Source of the DNA: Antitrichia curtipendula | Taxonomy: Eukaryota; Streptophyta; Bryopsida; Hypnales; Leucodontaceae | Length of the DNA stretch: 64,000 bases | Assembly: GCA_951230915.1 (NCBI GenBank) | Contig: OX579640.1 | Coordinates: 8,390,981 to 8,454,980, forward strand | Direction: 5' to 3' | Part shown: positions 38,272 through 49,788 of the stretch, piece after piece | Numbering within the stretch: the stretch's first letter is position 1 | Layout of the letters: each line of letters opens with the position of its first letter | Program-made: the position numbers and the translations under genes | Notes under the pieces: generated by a model | The model's database searches: none | Seen by the model: only the letters and a program-made list of their open reading frames with translations | Told to the model about the DNA's origin: nothing

Positions 38272-38394
38272 GCTCCATCGGCAGGTACTGTTCATACTGC
38301 GCTCTATCGGCAGGTACTATTCATTTCATGAACAGTATTTCAAGTCAGACCCTCCGCGCGCGGAGGGTATGACATGAAATACTGTTCATGAAAT
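38272..38394. repeat. Direct repeat followed by a long GC-cored palindrome
   Basis: GCGCTC(C/T)ATCGGCAGGTACT occurs twice in tandem (about 38272-38325). It is followed at 38323-38394 by a 72-bp inverted repeat with arms ATTTCATGAACAGTATTTCA facing its near complement and a perfect 18-bp core, CCCTCCGCGCGCGGAGGG. It could form a strong hairpin or cruciform. Confidence 0.85.
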
Positions 38395-38984
38395 TCTTTC
38401 ATCTAATTTCGAATTTAAAGTAATTACTCTAACTTCTAGGGTTTTTGAACGTAAAAGGGGACGGAATCTCACCTTGAAGTCTCGTGTCATCGGAAGTTTG
38501 CTTCCGTGGTGCGCCGCTCCTCCCGTAGGTCGCTCCCTCACTGCCGTCCAGCTTTGTTTCAATATTCGAAGCCACATTCATAACGCGCCTTCTCCCTGCC
38601 GGTTTCAGCTTCAGCCTGCGCAGTTGCTGCCGTTGCCGAAACCATCGCTCGTTGCCTCAATCCCTCTGCTGCACCTGCCTGCCTCCACTTTTGTAGGTAT
38701 GGTCGTTCTTGCATCAATTTCTAAGTTCTGTGAGCATTTGAAAAGAATTTCACGTAGTTAGTAGGCTGTCCCTCAGGCAATTGCCTTCATCTCATCATCT
38801 GCAATGTCTATATTTTGGGAATTTTACGGGCTGGGAAGACTATTTCGGGAATCTTACCTGCTGGGAAGTCTTCTTTGAATCATGCCGTCTGCACCTCAGG
38901 TTTGAGCGGCCAAATTGCAACTCGCACCGTGGAAATTTTTTCTCTAAATGGCCTGCTTGACCTCACTCCAGCCAGTGGTCTCTA

Positions 38985-39180
38985 CTGTACCAGTGAGTGA
39001 CCTCTACTGTACCAGTGAGTGACCTCTACTGTACCAGTGAGTGACCGCCAGTGAGTGACCGTGTCTAGCATCAGTGAGTGACCGCCAGTGAGTGACCGTG
39101 TCTAGCATCAACCAGTGAGTGACCGCCAGTGAGTGACCGTGTCTAGCATCAACTAGTGAGTGACCGCTGTCTAGCATCAA
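38985..39180 (+). repeat. Tandem repeat of CAGTGAGTGACC
   Basis: About ten copies of (AC)CAGTGAGTGACC alternate with spacers CTCTACTGTA or GTGTCTAGCATCA, in nested higher-order units. A second local repeat (GCTCTAGTTCGATGCACTGT) follows at about 39190-39360. It has no coding meaning that I can see. Confidence 0.85.
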
Positions 39181-39932
39181 TGTCGGTGCACCCGCTCTAG
39201 TTCGATGCACTGTGACTTGTGCGTGACTGTGTGAGATGAAGGCAATTGTGACGGGCACCCGCTCTAGTTCGATGCACTGTGACTTGTGCGAAGACTGTGT
39301 GAGACTAGTCCAAAGCGGACCGCTCTAGTTTGATGCACTGTGACTCTAGTTCGATGCACACACAGTCACGAAGTCCAAGGCACGAAGTCCAGTCTGTAAT
39401 CTCGAAGGAAACGACGTCAGTCTGTTGGGTCTGTTTTCTTGTTTTTAAAAAAAACAAAAAAACACTCACATTTTGCATGCACTGTGACTAACAAATTCGA
39501 CAGGAGTTAAATGACTTCTGGCACCTCAAGTCTTGCAGGAATTAAGTTAACTGCTATGGATTCCTTTCCAGAGGTAAGTTAACATAAGTTTCAAACAGGC
39601 TGGATGCCCCCAAGCAGATTTAGTTGCCTGCAGACATAACATTCAAGAGCTGTGAGGGCAGGTGCCTTCCCTCTGACGGAATGATGTGGAATATTCCACA
39701 CCCAACATTAGCTAATAAGCCACACGTCAATAATGTCAGACTTTTGCTCAGTGCCAAGGTCATGACTGCACAATCGGGTTACTGAGAAATTGAACACAAA
39801 AAATTAGCTTTAAACATATTACAATCAATTCATTCAGGTCAATAATTTCACTGTTTGAATTCCGTCACATTGCTTTGTAAGCCATTCATGTTTTATGATT
39901 TGGAATTAGAAGACAATTCTTTATGAACATAT

Positions 39933-40479
39933 GGGGTGGTAGGAGGTAGAACAACCCATGTGGGATATGTAATTTAGAGTTTGTAATTTCTCAACCACTC
40001 AAAGTTAAGTCTAAAGTAGAAATTGTGTTAAAACTATAATTTCAGACCTCATTTGGGCATAGTGAAATAACTTTTTCCAAAATACTTTGAACTAAAATAA
40101 GTTGAAGAATCAAGTTAAATTGCATCTCCAAAAATCCGTTTGAGATTTCAATCTTCCACTCAAAGGTTATAGACAAATTTCATAGAGGGGTTTGAAAGGA
40201 TTTTTTTTTGACATTTTCATACATCCTCTCTGAAATTTGTCTATAACTTTTGATTGGAAGATCTAAATCTAAAACGAATTTTGGAGATGAAATTTAGCTT
40301 GATTCCACAAATTTTTTTGGTTCAAATGTTTTAAAAGAAAGGTATTCCACTATGCCTAAATGAGGTCTGAAATTATAATTTTAACACAATTCCTACTTTA
40401 GACTTAATTATGAGCGGTTGAGAAATTACAAACTCTAAATTACATATTCCACATGGGTTGCTCTATCTCCTACCACCCC
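39933..40479. mobile_element. Fold-back MITE with ~200-250 bp arms
   Basis: The left arm starts GGGGTGGTAGGAGGTAGA. The right arm ends with the complement of GGGGTGGTAGGAGATAGA. Complementarity continues inward through TTTAGAGTTTGTAATTTCTC and ATAATTTCAGACCTCATTT towards a centre near 40205. No open frame and no clear target duplication are seen. Confidence 0.75.
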
Positions 40480-40565
40480 AAGTGTACATAAAGAACTTCT
40501 CTTATTGACAAAAAAATCAAAATAAGTTACTGATGGCAAATGGTTAGATTTCATTGGTATAATAC

Positions 40566-42807
40566 TCAATGAATTCTTTGGTTTTTGATAGACCATCTAT
40601 CTTTATAATTATTTGTTTGTATATTTTGTTCTAGAATTAGCCAAATAAATTGATCACACCATAAATATACTGCCATTGTCTCCGTCCTGAAGCTTACATT
40701 AATAATATGTGGATGTATTTCGTGGATGAAGACTTCAGAGAGGCAAAGGCAACCTCTCTGAAGGCTCTTGAATGTTATGACATGTTCGATGGAAATTAGG
40801 TGGACAGATTCACGGAGATAATCATCCTTACCTCTTTTTTGTGGTTGCCGAGTTGGCAGGGTTCCATATACCAGGACAGAGAGAGACAAATATGTCGAAG
40901 CACGTGCAAAGCAAGTATTTTAAAGTGGTTTTGAAAAATACTTGATTTTCGACGTTGTTTCCGTTGCTGCGGGAACCGTGTGGTCTGATTTCTTCCTCCA
41001 ATCTGCTTTGCTATTCTCCAGAAGCACTTCCTCGATGAGAGGGAATTGAACAGGGCACAGCAGACTTGATTTCAATATGAAGGCAGGTGGTAACAATAGA
41101 ATTCTTGTTTTACCTGGATAAATCTGATTTCTTTTTTCCGGATGCTGGCAGGACAGCGTCTTCAAGTAACCATCGCACAGAATTTGTGTTTCTGGATTCT
41201 GGCAGGACAACGTCTTGAAAGCACCATCACACAAGGAGGTCTGCGGTGTTTTTGTGAAGTTTATGAATTTAGGGTTTGGTAGGAGTTGTCGAGTCCGTGA
41301 ACTGTGGTTGCCGTTGGAATTCGGGCTGGGGGACTAGGTAATGCCGATTTTTCCCTTTCTAGTTCTGAATTCATGAACTTCCGTGAATTATTTTGCATTC
41401 GTTACATGATAAGTGCTGCTATGAAATTGGATTTTCAATTCTCTAAGATTTGTTTGATTTAGACGTCGTCTACATAAATTTGTTGAATTAGCCGGATGTT
41501 GAAGCAACTAGTACCACTAGGTACAGCTATGTCTCTCTTACAATCGCATGTTTCCTTTAAAGCATTCTCTCCAAATTATCTTTGCAACCTGCCGCACATA
41601 AATTATCACATTCATAGATGGGGCTGTCGTTGTGGTGCACCAACTTGTTTACATTCTTAAATCAAACCTTCAAAACAAAAGTGAATCACCTATAAAGTAT
41701 GATGGTATCTAAATGTACCACTGAAAGTATAAAGACATCTAAATGTACCATTGAACAAACTTTGTATTCTAAGAATATAGAGCCTACCTCATAAACAAGA
41801 CATGCCCTCATGATAGTAAATACATGCCTAATTGGATGTTTGTCTACTTCATCAACAAGACAGTCTCCACCTCATCAAAAAAGCATGTCCTCATGATAGT
41901 AAACAGTTTTGGAATTGTTGAGGGGTCTCTGTAGTTGAAAAGTACCCCAATTGGGAGGAGATAGCCTGCTATTGCGGACAAATAGGACATTGCAATTGTT
42001 CAGGGTGAATGACCGGCCACTCGGTGAGGAACATCAAGGCCACGCCATAGCCTAATTGTTAGGAAAAATCCTGAAGCAAATTAAAGTTAATCCCTTAGCT
42101 TGCGGCACATTGATAGGAATTTGTACAGCTAGGCGTATTGGAGGTATGTGTCCTCTAAGCAATTAGCATCCAACAATAGATAGTATTAGTATCACTGTCA
42201 CATCGCTATTAGCATTGATAGATTACATATTTTATTTGTAAAATGACATGTTTATGCCCTGTAGTATGAAGATTTAGTAGCAATTCATCAATATTTAATC
42301 AATCCGGGCACACAAAGAAATTAAAAGTACATCATTATTAAAATTATTTAATCCTATACATAATTTTAAAACTTCTTGGGGGAATACCTTGTTCACTTGG
42401 AATCTAGGATATTATAATTTGATTAAATGCAATAGGCAAAGACAAGGAGTTTGTACCTTGTACTAATTTATTAAAAAATTGTTAATAGTTCAACAACTGA
42501 GGTATTACCCCATAGGTGGAGACAAAGCGTAATAGGTGTGGGCCTAACCTTTCCATGAGTATCAAAGTTTGTGGATGTATACTCATTGTTAATTATGAGT
42601 TAGAGCGGCCTAATTAACTTCTTTGTCTATGAAGTACAAAAAAGTTTGTGACAACAAGTAATTATAAGTCTTGATGTCTTCATGAAAAGAATTAAAAAAA
42701 GCTCCATTACATTAACTTGATGAATATGTTGTAGGTTTGGAAAAAACTAGGAAAATTGTTGGTCCTCATATCAAAGGTTTGTTCGCACTCAAAATAATTA
42801 AAAATAT
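40566..42807. other. Interior of the large element, no identified gene
   Basis: A minus-strand frame at 41234-40920 contains a ~50-bp tandem duplication (GGCAGGACA(G/A)CGTCTT twice, about 41146-41232) encoding two near-identical segments; I do not recognise it. The rest, to the hAT target site, is AT-rich with no supported gene. Confidence 0.3.
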
Positions 42808-43253
42808 ATACGAATCAGTGCTTTTTTTTTCACATTCAGAAAAGTGCTGATTTGGCGATTACAGTATTTTTTAAAAAGAGAAAATGGCCACAAAATATTT
42901 TCTAACTAGGACAAAGATGGCGACCCAAGTAGTTTTGGAGAAGTTGCTTTGATTTTTTATTCTTTTGCTAGGGTAAAGTTGTGGCGATAATTATGAAAAA
43001 CCAACAATGACTATGGCGAGAGGTGTGGAGATATAATAGTGATTATGGCGATAGTTAGGGAAAAGATAGAAGTTAATGTGGCCCTCTAAATTTCAATTTT
43101 AGTGCTGAAATGGCGAAACAATCTCTTCTATTAAATGAAATTTGGCAACAAAAACAAATCATGGTCATGCATTGACAAGTGAACTGGCAAAAGAAGTACA
43201 TCAATATAAATGCACTTCTCAATTGCATTTGGCTCTTACATTTTAACATCTAG

Positions 43254-46200
43254 CTAAGAATTAAAGCCATATCGAGATCTCTCTCCTCCATTCAGCCAAT
43301 CTGTGAAGGTGGCATCATATGGGAAGTTTTCAAGTGTAAAAATGTGCTGTGAGAACATTCCCACAACAAGTTGTAAGTGATCTTCCAGATTGTTCCTCAA
43401 CTTGGACTTGAGGAAGTTTAGAGCTAAGAAAGTACGCTCATCCTCCACACTACCTAAAACATGTACAAGTGCCATTTCTGCAAGTTTAAAAAACTCAGAG
43501 AATTCACCAGTGAGGCAAGTCGCAGCATCAAGTTGCCTCCATAGAGCAGTCAATGGATTCACTACAAAAGGTGGTTGCATGGCTCCAGGTGAATTTGCCC
43601 GCATTGTTGTCTTGAAAACCTGTTGCTGACACATGATCAAGTCTCGATCAATTACAGGTGGAATAAGGACTTGAAGGTCCTTCTCTCCAACCATCCGCCC
43701 ATGTCCATAAAAATCAACCAATACACGCAAGTGCTTGGGGAAATTCATCTCAATGGCCTCTGGCTTCATGTTTGTTGTCCAATACTGTGGATATAATATT
43801 CCCATGGCATTCATCAACCCATGAGAAGGAAAGCGCTTTAGCAACTCTGATTTCAATTGCACAACAGCCCCTACAAAATGGAACCATTTTCTCAATTAGC
43901 AAAAGAAGTGAGGCCTTAAGAGTTAAAACATAGAAAACAAACATACATTCTAAAATCAACTCACAAAACCACCAAAAAAAATACAAAGACAATAAAATCC
44001 CATAAGAATATGCACATCAGACCTTACAAAATAGACCCAGTAGCTGAATTAGCAAAAGAAGTGAGATTTTAAGAGTTCAAACCAAAATAACAAATATAAA
44101 GAACAAGATAAAACTTACGGCGCACATCAGCCTTCACTTCTGCTACCACATTGTTCCATGTTGCAAGATCAAGCTTCTCTTCATTCCGGCGAGCAAATAT
44201 TTGGCGTTTGTCACACTCAAACACTAGTCTTGGTACAGAATCTGGATTCTCCATATTTGTGCACCATTGCATGTGAATGGACTCATGCTTGAATTGAAGA
44301 ATCTGGTTCAATGACCAAAACTTTGATGTTGTGTAAGCTGTGGACTCAATCTCATACATCTCGCTAAGATCACCCATGCAAGTAGTAAGGGCTGATACGA
44401 AATCAACAATATAAATGTTCCGCCCTTGGGCTACCTTCATTAGAACCTCCATAGACTCCATGAGTGGCAGAAGTGCACTCATTCCCACAACTGTATAAGG
44501 ATCCAGAAGTAGCTTCAAACATGGCTGCAAGGATGAATAATGGATTAAAATCTGTAGCTAAAACAACATTTCAGCAAGGCAATGAAGACAAGAATAATAT
44601 TTCAGCAAGACATGAATCCACAAATCAAGGAATTTGTTCACTTTAAAACAAAAACAAAAGGCACACAAAAATACACTTACCTCAGCCTTTTCGTTGTCAG
44701 CCAAATCCTCATACATCTTCAAAATTAGAGTGCGGTACTCAGAAAGAATCCTCCTCATTGGTTCAATGAGGCTTACCCATCGTGTTTCCACATTGCGTAG
44801 TAGTTTAAGGCCGTTTGTTTCAGTCACTTCAGCTAGTTTTTGAAACTCAATATACCTCTTTGGTGACTTGCAAAAATAGGAATGAGACTCCCTAAGCAAC
44901 ATCTCTACCTTGTGGAATAGGGCAGCTTACTCAAAGCCTCAAGTGCAAGATTCAGCTTGTGGGCTAGGCAATGCTGTGGACTGCAAAATGGAGCATATTT
45001 CTCTACAATTTGGGTAGATACTCCAGTTCTGCAACCAGCCATAGCAGATGCACCATCGGATCCAAAGCTCAATAGCTTAGAAGCTATGGTTTGACGATCT
45101 ATGCCACCACCATCTGCTACAGCCCCCATGATGATCCTCACAAGGTTGTTTGCTATAGGAGCCTCCTCTACCTTCTGCAAACAAACCAAAAGTGGAACAC
45201 GGACCCAATCTTCTACCACATACAAGTGGACACTTATCCAACTTCCATTGTCAACACTAGTCACTTCATCAACTGTGCAAGCAAGAAACCTTGCATTGTT
45301 TACTTTCAGCTTCATTTCACTAGTTACTTGTCTGTACATGTATTCAGCCAAAATCCATCCACTTGAATCAGACCAATGAATTGTAGGCAAATTAGGCATC
45401 TTCAGAAACTTATAAAGAGAAAAACGACTCTCATAATCTGTCATGGGGCGTCCATCAGACAAAACCTGGAATAAAGTGGCAAATTGCACACGTTTCTTCA
45501 CATGCTCAATTGAGGAACTCAGCTGGACAGCTTGGGCAATGGATAGAGGGGGGCGTGTCTGGTACAACTTCAGATTCTTCCGGTGCTTGCATTGTGAAGC
45601 CATGTACTGCTGTCCTTTCTTGACATTGAAGGTAGGCATGTCCTTCTTGGCTGTCCTCTTCCCATCATGTTTGCCTAAAGTGTCGGATTTAGGGGCCATC
45701 AAGATAGGCTTCTTTTCCAATGCACTGCATGGGATGCACTTGACCATGTGCAAGATTCCATCTTCTGCTAGCAATCCTTCAGCCCATGTAAATTGAGCTT
45801 GCCAAATTGCCTTGAATTTTCGATGTCTATCATATCTTTTTTGTGCCTCTGCAGCGCCTAATTCACCCGCAGTTCGTATCGCTCTCCCCCGTTTCTTCTC
45901 AGTTTGCAATAAAATGACTTCATCATCACTTTCATCATCAACCAGTGAGATGTGTGCCAAAAACTCACTTCCTTGGCCAGAATCATCAGATACAGGCACC
46001 ACTGCTGGAGTAGAAGATACCAAGTAAGTGTCACCTGAACTAGAAAAGGGTGGTGCACTGCTGGATTGCAGTTGTGGCTGCAACAATTAATGAAAATAAG
46101 AACAAGTAAGTTAATATTGTACATATAAATAAAGATACAATTTTTGGTTCATTTTTTGTCCTACATTTACTGCTATGCACATGTGGACCTTAAATAATAA

Positions 46201-48108
46201 TCTAAGTGATTGAAATAATGGAAAGTCAAACCTTTGTGACAATCTATGTTTTTAAAAAAATGCACTGTGATGTCATCATAATTATTACTAAATGGGATCT
46301 ATCTACCACAAGGATTTGGATCAGCCACAAGAATCTACACCAATTTTCATAACAAGTTAGAAAAGCTAAACCTAAAGCTCAAAAGTGTGAAACAATTCAT
46401 CTTCATTCATTTTTTACAACAAATTAGGCATACTACGTGTTGATCCTATTTGCTAATTATTAGCCAATTATGTGGTTCATAACTCACATGGACAGACCAA
46501 ATATGGTTCAAAGAAGTAACACTAAACTAAAATTTCTACTAGCCCTCTCAAAAGTATTTTCCTATTTGTTATGTAATTAAACAAGATTAGTTGTAGAATT
46601 TTTCTATGTACATTTAGAATAGCTCTAAATATTGAATGCAAAGATTTATTTCATTCTTGCATCAAAACAAGATAATGCAAAGATTTATTCAATTCCTATT
46701 CAAAACAAGAAAGTGTGTTCTGTTATTTTTTACTACCAAAATTTAGATTTTGATAAGATGATAATTCAAAATCATAGGAAGACTGCAGCTACATGCATCT
46801 AATCCTAAGCTGAAACAACTTTGTTAAACTAAATTTCACTTCAAGATCCCTAAAAGCAAACATTTCTTCATTTAGAGAACCCTAATTCTCTCATTAGACA
46901 ATTCTTTAGACTTCAGATAATTAAATCACTTATTCTCAAACCTCTTCATTATGACTTAGAAACATGACAACTACACTTTTAATAGTATAGTATTTGAGAG
47001 TTGTAAAGTAAAATTTAAAGTAATTCTAATTAGATCTAATGAATTGTTTATTTAATTGATCAATGAACAATTAAGTAACTTGAATAATTAACAGATTGTT
47101 GAGTAATTTTATCAATTAACAAATTGTTGAGGAACTCATTCACTACTGGATTGTTCATTAGCTCCATCAATGGAATGTTGAGTTAATTAAACAATTGCTG
47201 ATTTTAGTTTTGGAATTTTGAATTATCCTTTTTCATTCATGCACAATAACAATTTTGTTTTCAAGCATAATCTAAACTCAGAAAATCCACCCATCTGCAT
47301 ATGATTGATTTAATTAAGACACATTGCTCACAGACCTCACAATCAGAAATTATTCAATGATGATGACAATATTTCAAGAGTTGTCAAATTCTCAATAACA
47401 AAGCAACTAAACAATAGTTCACAATTCCAATATCAATTCAAGTATTCAGCTATACATCACAATTTTAGTTACAAACTTGCAATCCTAAGCATCAAGGACA
47501 AGCTCAAAATTTTACCAAAAACAAAAACAAAAAAGTGTAAATTACTAGTTATCACAGCAATATCACATATTTGGCAATTACAACCAGATCTAAAGTTAGC
47601 ATCATTCAATAGCATTACCAAGCAAGTTTGAAATAGAACAAAAAAAGGCATGCACAATGTTTCTAAAACATGAATCTATGAAGTTGATGCTTTAAGAAAA
47701 AATTCAATTATTCCTACAATAACAATGACAAACAGCTTGAGCAAAGTATGATTTGGTGGTTTATTTTGCTTTAAAATTTGTAGACATAGGTGGAGCATCA
47801 GCTCAATGGAAATTCAAAATAGAAACCTGAGGAGAAACGTTGGTAGTGGAGCCTATTGGGAACATCCTCCCGCTCCCATACCATCGCTGCAAGGTGACTT
47901 TTTCCAATGCCTTCTTCTTTTGCTTGTTTGCCATAGGCGTCTTGCCCTTGATCTCTTTCCTCTTTGCGGCCAGGGCTTCTTTGCGGAGTTTCTCAACTTT
48001 CTTGGCGGCTTGTCGTGCCATGTTAGCAGCCCGTGCCACCTTCGTTGGATTTAGAATGTCTGAAGACCCAGAGGCGACACCCCCCACCATAGCTGGCTTG
48101 TCCAACAT
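43254..48108 (-). pseudogene. hAT transposase, four exons, one single-base frameshift
   Basis: Exons on the minus strand are 48108-47827, 46077-44681, 44524-44119 and 43870-43254, with GT-AG borders and compatible phases. They sum to 2702 nt, one base short of 901 codons. The deficit maps to about 44910-44930, where the frame jumps just after the motif SPQHCLAHKLNLALEALSKL. Exon 1 is a Lys/Ala-rich leader. Exon 2 has a BED/TTF-like Cys/His segment (VKCIPCSALEKK) and the catalytic-region signature FGSDGASAMAGCRTGV. Exon 4 ends in the hAT C-terminal dimerisation region (GSVEDERTFLALNFLKSKLRNNLEDHL). The family resembles animal C17orf113/ZBED-like hAT proteins. The frameshift should make the copy non-autonomous unless it is a sequencing error. 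Confidence 0.88.
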
Positions 48109-48139
48109 TGTCCCAAACTAGCCCAGCTGCAAGAAACAA

Positions 48140-48245
48140 TAGGAAAATCAGCAAACTAGATCTGATGCACCTAAAACCCACAAACTCAACAGTAGGAAAA
48201 TCAGCAAACTAGATCTAATACACCTAAAACCCACAAACTCAATAG
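48140..48245 (+). repeat. 53-bp tandem duplication inside the hAT element
   Basis: TAGGAAAATCAGCAAACTAG and what follows, at 48140, recurs at 48193 with two or three differences. It lies in the 5' non-coding region just upstream of the transposase start codon. Confidence 0.85.
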
Positions 48246-49788
48246 ATGAAAAAATATCAACAAACTTTGAGACATATCCTTAAGAACAAGGAAGTTGAAA
48301 CAATGGCAAGGTGCATTGGTTCAATACCAAGCAAGAACAATGTTGAAAAATCAAGCACAGTTGGAAAAAAAAGTCACAATGATTTCTACAAATTGCACAG
48401 AAGTAATAGAACCTTCATAACTCCAGAAGTCTGATGTCAACAATGCTTGATTCAGCATTGAATGGCCGCCATCTGAATTTTCAAACACCCACATTGCAAC
48501 CACCCAAAAAATCCAGTAAACCACCATCCTAGACTGCTTAGTGTCCATCCTATGCCCAACGCGTTTAAAATCCCAACTAAAAACCTCTGGAGCCACCATT
48601 GTTGCCAGTTTGCCACTGCTCGTTAGTCGTCACTGCATGCCACTGCTGCAGAACCATCACAGTTGGCCGCCACTTCTCGCCAGTCGCCACTGCTATGGAA
48701 TGCAGAACCATGAGCAATTGAGCATCAGAAATTACCCATTAAATGACAAGCTGAGCATTGGAAACTAGCCATTAAGTGACAAGCTGAGCATGAGCTTGTC
48801 CACTTTTAAGTCATTGACAGACACCATGCACAGACAATTCTGCACTGAATCAAAGATCTTATCTGTTTTACAGGCCTAAAACTCAAGAATAAAATGAAAC
48901 CCTAAACAACAAAGGCTAATTACAATTCTCTGACTAACTGATTGCTTTGGGGTGAGCTGATTCAAATTTCGGGAATCACTGCTACAATGACTGAGCACAT
49001 ACAGAGGCAAGTCCATTCAAATTTTCACATAAACCCTGAAATGAAATAAACTTGCAAGCACATACAGAGGCAAGTGCATTCAAATTAACTTGAATACCTG
49101 ACTAATAAGTAATGACCTTCGACTTGCAGGGCTGCAGGGCTTCTGGATCCTACGAAACAGAGTGGCTTCTGCGACCTGCGGGGCTTCTACGACCTGCAAT
49201 AGTGCAATCTGCTACACCTGCGAGGACTGCTGCAAGGACTGCCGGAGATACAATTTCGAACTTAATGCGAGACCACAACCCTCAGCTAAGAAGTCACGAA
49301 ATTTGGCGATAAAAAATGGCACACAACAGCAAAACTTGGCGCACAAGGTTTCTTTTACAACGGGGCACTGGCAACATTTCGAAATTGCAGGGAGTAGAAG
49401 TGGCGAGATTTCACTCATCTGGTTTCGCAGCAGTGGCAAGAAGTGGCGGCTAGTGTAACCAAGCCTTGGCGATGGATTTCTAAAACCTACTGAAGAAAGC
49501 CAGAAACTGGCGATGAAGGCTCTACAATGCCGGCACAGAACCTGCTTCAACTGGCGACGAAGCAGGAACAACGGTCGCCTGTCAGAATTCATGCTTGAGT
49601 GAGCTGGCGAGGCGGCGCCTGCTGTAAATCATTTTTGAAGTGCTCTGGCACCCTAACCCTAACTTCTAGAGTTGTCATGGCGAAGCCCTAATTAAAGGAT
49701 CGTTTTTTAATCCCTTGCATTTCGCCAGGTAATTTTTGTTGGTGCAATCTGGCTAGGTTTCGCCAGAAAAAAAAGCACTGATACGAAT

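Larger units (their letters stand above)
42816..49780. mobile_element. hAT-superfamily transposon, 6,965 bp, complete ends
   Basis: The terminal repeats are CAGTGCTTTTTTTT and its complement, AAAAAAAAGCACTG. A perfect 8-bp target duplication, ATACGAAT, lies at 42808-42815 and 49781-49788, diagnostic of hAT. A four-exon transposase gene is on the minus strand. Both subterminal regions carry many copies of TGGCGA (for example about 42853, 42919, 42974, 43047, 43111 and, near the right end, about 49300-49700), candidate transposase binding sites. The identical target copies and complete ends suggest a fairly recent insertion into the older large element. Confidence 0.95.
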
